From HGM05232 sp036661515 (GTDB lineage Bacteria > Bacteroidota > Bacteroidia > Bacteroidales > Muribaculaceae), in contig JAVWYO010000065.1 in the NCBI GenBank assembly GCA_036661515.1, positions 1 through 11,731 on the forward strand: a DNA stretch of 11,731 bases, given 5' to 3'. Positions 1-7,902 of the stretch are shown piece by piece (the first letter of the stretch is position 1; every line of letters begins with the position of its first letter). Both the position numbers and the translations under genes were made by a program. Below the pieces are notes generated by a model. It saw nothing but the letters and a program-made list of their open reading frames with translations. It was not told where the DNA came from and did not search any database.

Positions 1-63
1 GTAAAAGTACATACTTTGATGAAATATACCAAATTTATAATCTGTTAAGTTATGAATAGTTAT

Positions 64-81
64 CATTTATGACAATAAATG
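64..81. other. Short perfect hairpin downstream of the recombinase gene
   Basis: CATTTAT and ATAAATG form a perfect 7-bp inverted repeat around a 4-nt loop. It lies about 80 bp past the stop of the minus-strand recombinase gene. The stem is AT-rich and no clear U-tract follows it on the minus strand, so a terminator role is only a guess. I see no gene in bases 1-159. Confidence 0.3.
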
Positions 82-159
82 TGTGCTTTTATTGAAAATA
101 GATTGTTATTTTGAGCGTTTTTATACCTCTTGAGCGGAGGCGTACTAATCTTATCATGA

Positions 160-1170
160 TTATGCAGATTTCACAATCTCATTAATTAGATTTCTATTAG
201 CGGTGTAAAGTTGGTTATCATTCACGCTTTTAATGTAGTAGAGGGTTGTTTGCGTTGATGTGTGTCCCATAGCTTTAGAAATTACTGGCAGTTCCACTCC
301 CGATTGAAATGCGACGCTTGCCCAAGTGTGACGTGCAACGTAAGAAGTTATTTTATGATTTATTCCTGCCATTTCGCCGAGCCGTTTCAGTGTGCGATTG
401 TAGTAGCATAGTTTCCCGTTGTATTGTTTGAAAGCCTCTGTCTTATCTTCTTTTGTGATTATAGGAAACACGTAGTCGCGATCATTTGAAATATATTTAT
501 CAATAATTTCCATCATGCAAGGTTCGAGCTTGATGCTTATCTTTTGGTTGGTCTTATGGCGGTTGTAAGTTAAATATCCATTGACTATGTGAGATTTGCG
601 AAGGAATGCTATGTCGATAAATGGCATTCCGCAAAGGAAAATACTAAGTATGAAAATATCACGAACCATATTAATGAATATTCCTGGTTTTAGCTTTAAG
701 GCTTGCAGTTTTCGGACATCATCTATTCCTATCGATCGTTTTTCGGTTTTTGGATATCCTGTAAACACTTTTTTAAATGGATTGCGTTGAACAGTGATGC
801 CTCGTTCTACGGCACGGTTGTATATTGCTCTTAATGAGCGCATATAACATGAAATAGTGCTCATGTCGACACGCTCTTTCAGCCATTTTTGGTAATCATT
901 AATGACATATCTGTCGATTTCATTGAGTGAAATATCAATTCCATTACGAAATCGTAAAAATGATTTCACCGCAGTGTTATAATTTCTTGCTGTGCTGTGG
1001 CTATTTGTTTCCAGTGCATGCTTAATCTCCTCTTTGGCATATATTGATAGAAATGTGCCTGTCACACTATTAATTATAGGATTGTCTTCAGTCTTGATAA
1101 CATTGGTCGTTTTATTTATATTCTCATTTTTATATATTTTTACGGAGAAATTTAAATATACTTTTATCAT
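160..1170 (-). CDS. Tyrosine recombinase (Bacteroides-type site-specific integrase)
   Basis: The 336-aa protein has the two-domain plan of phage-integrase recombinases that cut and rejoin DNA through a tyrosine. A SAM-like core-binding domain spans about residues 38-130 (NYNTAVKSFLRF, helix around SCYMRSLRAIYNRAV). A catalytic domain spans about 145-325. Visible catalytic positions are Lys206 (beta-hairpin, HKTNQ), Arg280 in the Bacteroides-style SYVARHTWAS motif, His303 (MGHTS) and the probable nucleophile Tyr312 (LYYIKS). The first catalytic arginine, expected just before GMPFIDIAFL, is Cys180. IntDOT of CTnDOT also lacks this arginine, so loss need not mean inactivity. The ATG at 1170 is the only start before Met103 and gives a complete N-terminal domain. 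I see no excisionase, other transfer genes or att site nearby. It could be a resident DNA invertase or the edge of an integrated element. Confidence 0.88.
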   Translation of the reverse strand: MIKVYLNFSVKIYKNENINKTTNVIKTEDNPIINSVTGTFLSIYAKEEIKHALETNSHSTARNYNTAVKSFLRFRNGIDISLNEIDRYVINDYQKWLKERVDMSTISCYMRSLRAIYNRAVERGITVQRNPFKKVFTGYPKTEKRSIGIDDVRKLQALKLKPGIFINMVRDIFILSIFLCGMPFIDIAFLRKSHIVNGYLTYNRHKTNQKISIKLEPCMMEIIDKYISNDRDYVFPIITKEDKTEAFKQYNGKLCYYNRTLKRLGEMAGINHKITSYVARHTWASVAFQSGVELPVISKAMGHTSTQTTLYYIKSVNDNQLYTANRNLINEIVKSA

Positions 1171-1270
1171 ATTGATTGTATGTGTTGAAGTTGTTTTATG
1201 TGCTTATTTTGATGAAAATAATCCTGAATTGAAATTGCCTTGTAAAGGTAATAAATATGATAATAGGAGA

Positions 1271-1285
1271 GATGCTTCGCGCATC
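1271..1285. other. Small perfect hairpin
   Basis: GATGC and GCATC pair as a 5-bp stem around TTCGC, and the plus strand continues with GATTTTTAAA. It could terminate plus-strand transcription, but there is no plus-strand gene before it. The element is short enough to be chance. Confidence 0.25.
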
Positions 1286-1310
1286 GATTTTTAAATAGCT
1301 GATAGTGTGA

Positions 1311-1433
1311 TTGTTAGTAGGTGTACGCACAGTACGCAGTGTACGCACCCTTTTTTGTATTTTGCTGATTGGGTGAGTATTACAAAGGTATATTGACTTG
1401 ATGGAGGAATGGCGCGAAAAAAAGGTGCGTACT
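1311..1433. repeat. GTACGCAC repeat element, copy A
   Basis: On the plus strand three head-to-tail 9-mers (GTACGCACA, GTACGCAGT, GTACGCACC; 1323-1349) are followed by a T-run, a spacer of about 70 bp, an A-run and one inverted copy, GGTGCGTAC (1424-1432). The inner direct copy and the inverted copy form a 9-bp inverted repeat. Copy B at 10553-10674 has the same architecture and orientation. Similarity is high at both ends and in a central core (1375-1390) and low between. The element is intergenic and contains no ORF. It resembles a MITE or a REP-like dispersed element. I cannot tell whether it moves or is a protein-binding array. Confidence 0.8.
1382..1390 (-). promoter_or_regulatory. Candidate Bacteroides -7 box inside repeat copy A
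   Basis: Read on the minus strand the site is TACCTTTGT, which fits the Bacteroides primary-sigma -7 consensus TAnnTTTG. It points toward the recombinase gene, whose start is about 210 bp downstream. A clear -33 TTTG is not seen at the usual 19-21 bp spacing. The support is the consensus match and its conservation in the second copy of the repeat. Confidence 0.4.
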
Positions 1434-1501
1434 GGGTCATGCCCCGTAGATTTTCTGATTAGTTATATGCTGGGAGCGTTTGTTGCACTGGACATTTGAG
1501 G

Positions 1502-3469
1502 TCAATACATGTTGTGGGTGATTGTGAGGACTTGAAATTCAGTTCGACGGTTTATTTGGTCGGCTTCGTTTTGGTCTTCTGGGGATAACTTGGATATATA
1601 TTCTTCGGTTAAGATGTCTCCTTCCTTAAATTTGGGGTGCTCACGTGCTATCTTTTTTGTGATATTTTTAGGCTTTGTTTTGCCATATCCTTGAGGTTGA
1701 AGTCGGTCGGCTTTAACACCAGCTGAGATGAGATAATCGACAACAGATTTTGCACGTCTTTGCGATAAATCCATATTGTATTCGGCATTACCAATTCGGT
1801 CGGTGTGAGATGCCATTTCGATTGCTACATTTGGGTTATCTCGTAGCATTTGTGCCATCTCGTCGAGAGCTGTTTTTGATTCGGGTCGTAATGATGCTTT
1901 ATCAAAGTCGTAAAATATATTTTCTATAACTTGAGGTTTCGTTATTGATGCAAGAATAAAGTCAATTCCATATTCGGCATCTTCTTCGGCTATGTCGCTT
2001 ACAAATTCCTGCTTGGCATTAAGATACCCTTTTGCCCCAGCGAGCATGACATAACGAACGCCACGGTCGAGTTTAAATTTAAATGTGCCGTCTTTACGTC
2101 CAACTTCTTTCTGATTTGAGCCATCGTTACCGACGATGCGAATAATAGCATTTGGTACAGGTTCTTCATCTTTGTCGAGGACGAAGCCACTAATAGAAAC
2201 TTTTATATCGGGAAGCTCGAAGCTATATATGTGGTCATATCCTCGTGCATCATTGCGATTTGAGCTAAAAAATCCGTTTTCGCTATTCGTAAAAGTAACG
2301 CCAAAATCGTCGCTTGTAGAATTCATAGGCATACCCATATTCTCAATATTCCAGTGTCCTGACATGGATAGTGTTGCTTTAAATATATCGAGAGCTCCGA
2401 CACCAGCATGCCCATCGGAAGAAAAATATATTACGTCGTCGTATCGGCAATATGGAAATACCTCGTTTCCAGCAGTATTTATTTGTTCGCCAAGATTTTC
2501 GAGGCTACCAGCACGGTCAACGAGTGAAACTCGCCATATATCTTTACCTCCATATCCACCTGGCATGTCACTTGAGAAGTATAGGAATTTTCCATCATGA
2601 GATACGGCAGGGTGTCCATAGGCAGAAAGAGTGTCGGCTGTAATTTCATATTTAACAGGCGCACTCCACTTAGCCTCAGAGCGTTGAGAAGTATATATTT
2701 CGACAGATGTGTTAGCGTTTAGTTCTCTACGAGCTTTAGAAAGATACATTGTAGAGCCATCAGGAGAAAATGAGATTATTCCCTCATCAAGTTCTGTGTT
2801 AACCTCGCCTTCGACAGGTTCTGGACGTTGCCATTCACCTTTTTCGTTCTTTTTAGAGAAGAATATATCCGATTTTTTTGTGCCAGTTATTTCACTCTTA
2901 TGTGTTCCCTTTGCTTTTTCGGTTGATGATGTAATATACAGTTCGTCAAAGTTCTCGCCATGTAGCATAGGCGCGAAATCGGCTCGTCGCGTGTTAAATA
3001 GCTTAGCATTTTTCACGACATATCGAGTAGGATTTTTCTTCCATTTCAATGCAAGTTCACAGCCTCTAATTCCCTCTTTAGCCAACTTGTCGTCAGGAGC
3101 AAATTCGAGAAATTTCTTGTAGCTATCAATTGCTACTGGATATTTTCCCTCATTTTGTAGTTCACGCCCGAGATAAAAATGTGCCATACTATCGGCGTAT
3201 TCATATCTAATAGCATTTTGATATGCGGCCGACGCACGAGGCGCCATGTTTAGGAGCCGATAGCATTCGCCTAATTGGAATGCTACTTGTCCACGCAACG
3301 CTCTTTCTTCACGCTTGGTGAGCTTATTATATACTTTTTTATATGTTTTAGAAGCGTCATAATATTCGCCTCGTTCATATTGCTCATTGGCAACACTGAG
3401 TTTTGCGCCACCACAAGAAGAAAGTAGTAGTGAAAATAAAATAGCAAATATGTATATAAATTTACTCAT
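1502..3469 (-). CDS. porE: PorE-like T9SS lipoprotein (TPR, beta-propeller, CRD and OmpA-like domains)
   Basis: This 655-aa protein starts with a lipoprotein signal (SLLLSSC, lipidated Cys19). TPR-like helices follow at about 27-140, PD40/WD40-like propeller repeats at about 155-418 (FSPDGSTMYLS, SHDGKFLYFSS), a carboxypeptidase-regulatory-like domain at about 424-505 and a C-terminal OmpA-like peptidoglycan-binding domain at about 515-655. The OmpA peptidoglycan-contact residues Asp557 and Arg572 are present at the usual 15-residue spacing (SHTDR...LSQRRA). This exact domain order defines PorE (PG1058) of Porphyromonas gingivalis, also about 670 aa, which tethers the T9SS to peptidoglycan. 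Other Bacteroidota OmpA/PD40 proteins share parts of the layout, but adjacency to porX and porW favours PorE. The gene starts 19 bp after porX, so it is probably the last gene of the operon. The ATG at 3469 is chosen because it gives the intact signal peptide. Confidence 0.85.
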   Translation of the reverse strand: MSKFIYIFAILFSLLLSSCGGAKLSVANEQYERGEYYDASKTYKKVYNKLTKREERALRGQVAFQLGECYRLLNMAPRASAAYQNAIRYEYADSMAHFYLGRELQNEGKYPVAIDSYKKFLEFAPDDKLAKEGIRGCELALKWKKNPTRYVVKNAKLFNTRRADFAPMLHGENFDELYITSSTEKAKGTHKSEITGTKKSDIFFSKKNEKGEWQRPEPVEGEVNTELDEGIISFSPDGSTMYLSKARRELNANTSVEIYTSQRSEAKWSAPVKYEITADTLSAYGHPAVSHDGKFLYFSSDMPGGYGGKDIWRVSLVDRAGSLENLGEQINTAGNEVFPYCRYDDVIYFSSDGHAGVGALDIFKATLSMSGHWNIENMGMPMNSTSDDFGVTFTNSENGFFSSNRNDARGYDHIYSFELPDIKVSISGFVLDKDEEPVPNAIIRIVGNDGSNQKEVGRKDGTFKFKLDRGVRYVMLAGAKGYLNAKQEFVSDIAEEDAEYGIDFILASITKPQVIENIFYDFDKASLRPESKTALDEMAQMLRDNPNVAIEMASHTDRIGNAEYNMDLSQRRAKSVVDYLISAGVKADRLQPQGYGKTKPKNITKKIAREHPKFKEGDILTEEYISKLSPEDQNEADQINRRTEFQVLTITHNMY

Positions 3470-3488
3470 AAGAATTAGATGCGTTTTT

Positions 3489-5036
3489 TTATTTCTTAGT
3501 CATAGTGATGATAGGTATCATCATTTCTTCCATAGAAATTCCTCCATGCTGAAAAGTATCGTTGTAATATTGTACGTAGTAATTATAATTATTAGGATAT
3601 GCAAAAAAGTCGTGATTCATTGCGAAAATATATGTCGATGACAGGTTTGGCGCAGGGAGTCCGAACGATGTTGGATTTTTAATCTCATACACCTGCTTGA
3701 AGTTATAACTAAGATTTTTGCCAACTTTGTAGCGTAAATTAGAGTTTGTTCCTTTGTCGCCAATAACTTTGATAGGGTTATCAACCTTGATTGTTCCATG
3801 ATCGGTAGTTAATACCACACGAAAATTTTTCTCGGCTATTCTTTTGAATAGTTCCAGTGCAGGAGAGTGTTTAAACCAAGACTCAGTGAGCGACCTATAA
3901 GCTGCATTAGAATATGCAAGTTCTCTAATCATCTTAGACTCGGTTCGCGCATGCGAAAGCATGTCGACGAAGTTAAGGACTACGACGTTGAGATCATTAT
4001 TTTCGAGGTTAGAGAAGTTTTGCAATAGTTTCTCTCCATTTGCCGAGTCGTTAATCTTATTATAAGAGAAACGATATTTTTTGCGATAGCGATCGAGAAT
4101 GGTTTGTATTAACGGAGATTCGTTTAGATTCTTACCCTCTTCTTCATCTTCATCGACCCATAAATCGGGGAACATCTTGGCAATGTCGATAGGCATAAGC
4201 CCCGAAAAAATTGCATTTCGAGAATATTGCGTAGCAGTAGGAAGAATGCTACAAAATAAATCGTCATCATCAATAGTAAAGTAATCGTTAAGGAGCGGTT
4301 TTATAAGACGCCATTGGTCGAGCCTAAAATTGTCGATAACAATAAAAAAGACCTTTTCACCATTGTCAAGGAGCGGAAAAACTTTAGTTTTCATTATTTC
4401 ATGGCTCATAAGCGGGTGCTTATCGGTCTTAATCCAGCTTTCATAATTTTTCTTGATAAACTTAGCAAAAGCACTATTAGCCTCAATCTTTTGCATCTTC
4501 AATAGTTCGTCCATATTAGTATCAGCCGAGGCGAGTTCGAGTTCCCAAAAGACGAGTTTGCGATATAACTCATACCAATCTTCGATGGTGTAGGAGTCAT
4601 TAATGAGAGCAGTTATTTTCTGAAACTCCTGTTGGTAGTCAATGGTAGCTTTTTGAGAAACGAGAGAGTTTGAGTGCAGATTTTTCTTTATAGAGAGTAG
4701 AATTTGGTTAGGATTTACTGGTTTTATGAGGTAATCGGCAATTTTATTACCGATAGCTTGGTTCATAATATTTTCTTCCTCGCTCTTAGTAATCATAATA
4801 ACAGGGACATCTGGTTGTGATTGCTTGATTTGAGAAAGTGTTTCAAGTCCACTAATTCCCGGCATGTTCTCGTCGAGAATAATGAGGTCGAATTTTCGTT
4901 TTTCAGCGCAGTCGAGAGCATCTCTGCCGTTGGAGACGGTGATAACTTCATAACCCTTCTGTTTAAGGAACATTATGTGAGGCTTCAGTAAATCTATTTC
5001 ATCATCAGCCCAAAGTATAATCTCATTATTTATCAT
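3489..5036 (-). CDS. porX: PorX: T9SS response regulator with PglZ/alkaline-phosphatase-like effector domain
   Basis: The 515-aa protein has a receiver domain (about 1-120) with acidic Asp11/Asp12, phospho-acceptor Asp55 (LIILDENMPG), Thr83 and Lys105 all in place. A helical linker (about 125-215) leads to a PglZ/alkaline-phosphatase-superfamily domain (about 220-515). Likely zinc-site and catalytic residues are Asp235 (VIDNFR), Thr267/Thr269 (PTATQYSRN), Asp358 and His362 (NFVDMLSHART), Asp412-His413 (TTDHGTIKV) and His497. This architecture and length match PorX of Porphyromonas and Flavobacterium, which is activated by phosphorylation, hydrolyses nucleotide phosphodiesters, and controls T9SS gene expression and machine function. 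It is cytoplasmic, with no signal peptide. The start ATG overlaps the porW stop in an ATGA, which implies translational coupling. The cognate sensor PorY is not in the window. All key residues are present, so the protein is probably active. Confidence 0.95.
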   Translation of the reverse strand: MINNEIILWADDEIDLLKPHIMFLKQKGYEVITVSNGRDALDCAEKRKFDLIILDENMPGISGLETLSQIKQSQPDVPVIMITKSEEENIMNQAIGNKIADYLIKPVNPNQILLSIKKNLHSNSLVSQKATIDYQQEFQKITALINDSYTIEDWYELYRKLVFWELELASADTNMDELLKMQKIEANSAFAKFIKKNYESWIKTDKHPLMSHEIMKTKVFPLLDNGEKVFFIVIDNFRLDQWRLIKPLLNDYFTIDDDDLFCSILPTATQYSRNAIFSGLMPIDIAKMFPDLWVDEDEEEGKNLNESPLIQTILDRYRKKYRFSYNKINDSANGEKLLQNFSNLENNDLNVVVLNFVDMLSHARTESKMIRELAYSNAAYRSLTESWFKHSPALELFKRIAEKNFRVVLTTDHGTIKVDNPIKVIGDKGTNSNLRYKVGKNLSYNFKQVYEIKNPTSFGLPAPNLSSTYIFAMNHDFFAYPNNYNYYVQYYNDTFQHGGISMEEMMIPIITMTKK

Positions 5037-7891
5037 TTGTTACGCTTTTTATCATCATTCGTTTCTTTTGATTTATTATCCTCTTCCAGAGCCTTAGATT
5101 CGACTTTTTTAGCATTTGCCTCGTCAAAGAAATTAAAGTATTCCTCAAAAGAGCGTCCTTCTTTTAGCAATAGGTTGAAGTTGTTAACGCTAATCATTAC
5201 AGGACGTACCCCTTTAGGTAATTTCAGAGTTTTGTCGGCTTCAAGGACATTTCTGTAATGAGTAAGTTCTTCAAAGTTAGCGAAACCTTTTATAATAAGC
5301 AATCCCATTTGTGCAAAGTTCATTTGTTCGAGGTCGAAATCTTTCACGACAAATGAAGTGAAATTGTGCTTGGCTATATCAAAAAGTAATTGATTAGGAG
5401 CAATGCTATCGATAGAGTACACGAGTACTAATAATTGAGGCGTGTCCTTGTTGTCTTCAAAAGGAGTGAGCTGCGCATCGGCATTAAAGGTAGAGTCGTT
5501 AGTGAGTCGAGTGCTCCATATCATTCCACGTACATTTTTACCACCACCTTCGAGTTTTCGTCCCTGAGAGAGCTGTTTTAGAATTGCCGAAGCAACGGGA
5601 GTAATATCAGTTTCGGGGTATCTTTCGAGCATCTCTTTTAAAGTGCTTTTGAATTTGTCGTATTTCTTTTCGGTAACATAAGATAGGGCATCAATAAACA
5701 TGAACTTAGGCACTATCTTAGATAGTGGATATTTTTTCATTATTTTAGTATATGAGTTGTGCACCTCATTGTTGTTATTGTTGATATAAGCGTCGTAAGC
5801 TTGTTGATACATCGTTTCTTGCTCAACGTCCATGTTGCGTAGGTTGTTGAGATAATTAGGGTCGCGCATTGCAAGACCATATTTAGAGTCAGAGAAATTT
5901 GATGTAATAAGCGCTCTATATTTTTCTGCCATAGCTATATCGTTGCTACGCATATACATTAGATACATGTTATAGTACACATCTAATCGATAAATATTGT
6001 CGATGTATCGATTGAGTAAAATATTAAATTGGCTGATTGCTGCGGGATAATCTTCGAGTTTATCTTTAAGGATAATGCCCATGTTATACAGTCCTTCTTG
6101 AATAATGTCGTTACACGTTTGAATTTCTTCGGGTGTCTTTGGTATTTGCTTCAAATAGTATTCAATGAAATGAGGGTCATTTAGTTTCTTTTCGGTAGCT
6201 TTATCCACAGGTTGCTCGGCGCTATCTTCGGTAGTGCTTGTTGTTGTGTTTTCGGGTTCTTTTTCATTTTCCTCAAATTCATTCATTGAAAACGATGATT
6301 TGTTTCTGCGACGCCAGTCGTCTTCGAGTTTTCTACTTCCCCATTGTTTTTGGAAAGCTGTCTTTCCCGCATTTTTTGTGGCGGTGTTATAGAAATACCA
6401 CGACTTGTCGTTATTCAAGGTATAAGTGGTAGGAGCGTTAGCATTATTATTGTTGTTATTATTTCCCTCCGCTTTGCGATCGGCAAGATATGCTTCTCGC
6501 TTAGCTTCCTCAGCTTCTTCTTTTTCTTTCTTTTTTAGTTCGCTCACGAGTCTTTCAGCAACAGCCTTTTGCTGTTCAGGCGTTAGTTTAGAGAGCGTGA
6601 GGAGCGAATCTTGAAGTTTTACATTTTGTGAATAAACGGCAAGTTCATCAAGCACATCAGACCGTTTTTTCAATGTTGAATAATTATGATAAGTTTCGCC
6701 AAGTAAAGGAACCGCTTCGGCATAGCATGGTTGCGCATCGGCATAATTGTGCATGTCGAAGAATAGAGTGCCGAGTGTGATTTGACTTAATGCTTTGTCA
6801 ATTCCGTTACGCGTACTTTTCTTAGCCGATAGCTTGTAGTTTGTGATTGCGTTTGTGGTGTCTTTGTGTGAAAGATATAGATTAGCAATTGCATAATAAA
6901 TTTGGTCTAAATAATCTTTGTTACGATCATATTTCACCATGCTTTTTAGCGAATTTACCTCGTTTTTGATGTTTTTGCCAGTGAAAACCTCGCTTTGTTT
7001 TATTCGAGCGTTGAACTTAGTGCGATAAGTTGCATTACCTGAGCCACCCGCTTTTTTGAATGCTTCGTATGCGAGAGCATTGTTTCCATTTGCAGCATGT
7101 AGTTGCCCAAGAAGAAAATTTAGCCTAACTTTTTGATTTCCTTGACTTCGCTTTATCGCATTGCTAAGGTATGGGATAGCATCTTTTGTCTTATCGCTTT
7201 TTATTAGATAATCGGCGAAGGCAAGATTATATAATGTGCGTGTCGTCTTATCTTTTATATTAGCAGGCTTAATACGGGTAATGATGTTGTCGGCTTCTGT
7301 CAGCCAACCAAGAGCGCAGTAGTTTCGCACTTCCCACAGTTGTGACCTCATAACGAGTTCTGGCATCCAATTGAAGTGTCGAGTTATGTAATGAAATGTG
7401 GCGGCAGAACTTGGGAAATCGCCTTTCATATATTGTGCTTCGCCCATTAGATACCATGCGTTGTGAATGAAAGGGTTATATTCGTCACGTTTTAGGTATT
7501 CACGATATTTAGGATCTTTCATTTTGCCAGAGTTCTTGGCTGGGCGTTTCTTTATTGAGTGCAACTGTATTGCCTTTTGCATTTTCTCAATGGTGCGGTC
7601 GAAATTAGTGGCAGGCTGAGGTGCTTTAGGGTTAGCAAAAGCCTCAGCTGGGTGAATGAGGACCATATTAGTGTAATCGTCCTCATATTTTTTTTCTAAT
7701 TCGCTAAGCTGTTCTTGATAGTGCTCGGAGCCATTGAAATATACGTTGTATCGAGTGGTGAAAGATTGATAAAAGCGTGAAGTAGCGGTATTCTTTTTCG
7801 TGCCACAAGCAGGAAAGAGAATAGCTATTGAAATTATTGCTATGCAAACGATATATATATTTTTACGTGCCAATATGGTAGTATTTATCAA
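5033..7891 (-). CDS. porW: PorW/SprE: T9SS TPR lipoprotein
   Basis: The 952-aa protein begins with a lipoprotein signal (AILFPAC, Cys29) followed by the PorW/SprE-type segment RFYQSFTTRYNVYFNGSEHY. Many TPR-like helical repeats fill about 130-400, then a Lys/Glu-rich stretch and an Asn run (about 470-485), the conserved-looking WYFYN...WGSRKLEDDWRRRNK block (about 492-530), more TPR-like repeats (about 580-770) and a charged tail. PorW (P. gingivalis) and SprE (F. johnsoniae) are outer-membrane lipoproteins needed for T9SS secretion and, in flavobacteria, gliding. No ATG lies near the 5' end: the frame is closed by a stop at 7916-7918, leaving TTG at 7891 or TTG at 7873. The latter would give a tidy 23-residue signal (ARKNIYIV...FPAC). 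The gene follows the permease by 11 bp and overlaps porX by 4 bp. At 952 aa it is longer than the roughly 870 aa I recall for SprE, apparently through the low-complexity middle. Confidence 0.88.
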   Translation of the reverse strand: MINTTILARKNIYIVCIAIISIAILFPACGTKKNTATSRFYQSFTTRYNVYFNGSEHYQEQLSELEKKYEDDYTNMVLIHPAEAFANPKAPQPATNFDRTIEKMQKAIQLHSIKKRPAKNSGKMKDPKYREYLKRDEYNPFIHNAWYLMGEAQYMKGDFPSSAATFHYITRHFNWMPELVMRSQLWEVRNYCALGWLTEADNIITRIKPANIKDKTTRTLYNLAFADYLIKSDKTKDAIPYLSNAIKRSQGNQKVRLNFLLGQLHAANGNNALAYEAFKKAGGSGNATYRTKFNARIKQSEVFTGKNIKNEVNSLKSMVKYDRNKDYLDQIYYAIANLYLSHKDTTNAITNYKLSAKKSTRNGIDKALSQITLGTLFFDMHNYADAQPCYAEAVPLLGETYHNYSTLKKRSDVLDELAVYSQNVKLQDSLLTLSKLTPEQQKAVAERLVSELKKKEKEEAEEAKREAYLADRKAEGNNNNNNNANAPTTYTLNNDKSWYFYNTATKNAGKTAFQKQWGSRKLEDDWRRRNKSSFSMNEFEENEKEPENTTTSTTEDSAEQPVDKATEKKLNDPHFIEYYLKQIPKTPEEIQTCNDIIQEGLYNMGIILKDKLEDYPAAISQFNILLNRYIDNIYRLDVYYNMYLMYMRSNDIAMAEKYRALITSNFSDSKYGLAMRDPNYLNNLRNMDVEQETMYQQAYDAYINNNNNEVHNSYTKIMKKYPLSKIVPKFMFIDALSYVTEKKYDKFKSTLKEMLERYPETDITPVASAILKQLSQGRKLEGGGKNVRGMIWSTRLTNDSTFNADAQLTPFEDNKDTPQLLVLVYSIDSIAPNQLLFDIAKHNFTSFVVKDFDLEQMNFAQMGLLIIKGFANFEELTHYRNVLEADKTLKLPKGVRPVMISVNNFNLLLKEGRSFEEYFNFFDEANAKKVESKALEEDNKSKETNDDKKRNK

Positions 7892-7902
7892 ATTACTAAC
7901 GA

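Larger units (their letters stand above)
1171..1501. other. Non-coding gap between porE and the recombinase gene
   Basis: This 331-base gap holds repeat copy A (1311-1433) and a small perfect hairpin (1271-1285, GATGC/GCATC around TTCGC). I found no convincing gene or RNA. No strong intrinsic terminator is evident directly after porE on the minus strand. The T-run of the repeat (minus-strand reading of 1417-1425) is the only U-rich tract. Confidence 0.6.

Noticed and set aside
122..145. Possible terminator CCTC...GAGG after the recombinase gene
   Set aside because: The stem is only 4 bp with no proper U-tract, too weak to call.
992..1294. Plus-strand 100-codon ORF, strongly hydrophobic, extending past the recombinase start
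   Set aside because: Its first 60 codons are antisense to the recombinase N-terminus, which explains the hydrophobic translation. The remaining part (DENNPELKLPCKGNK...) looks mildly coding-like but has no start of its own and no recognisable family. I could not support it as a gene or a pseudogene.
1323..1349. CRISPR array from the GTACGCAC repeats
   Set aside because: The repeats are 9 bp, contiguous and without spacers, and no cas genes are present.
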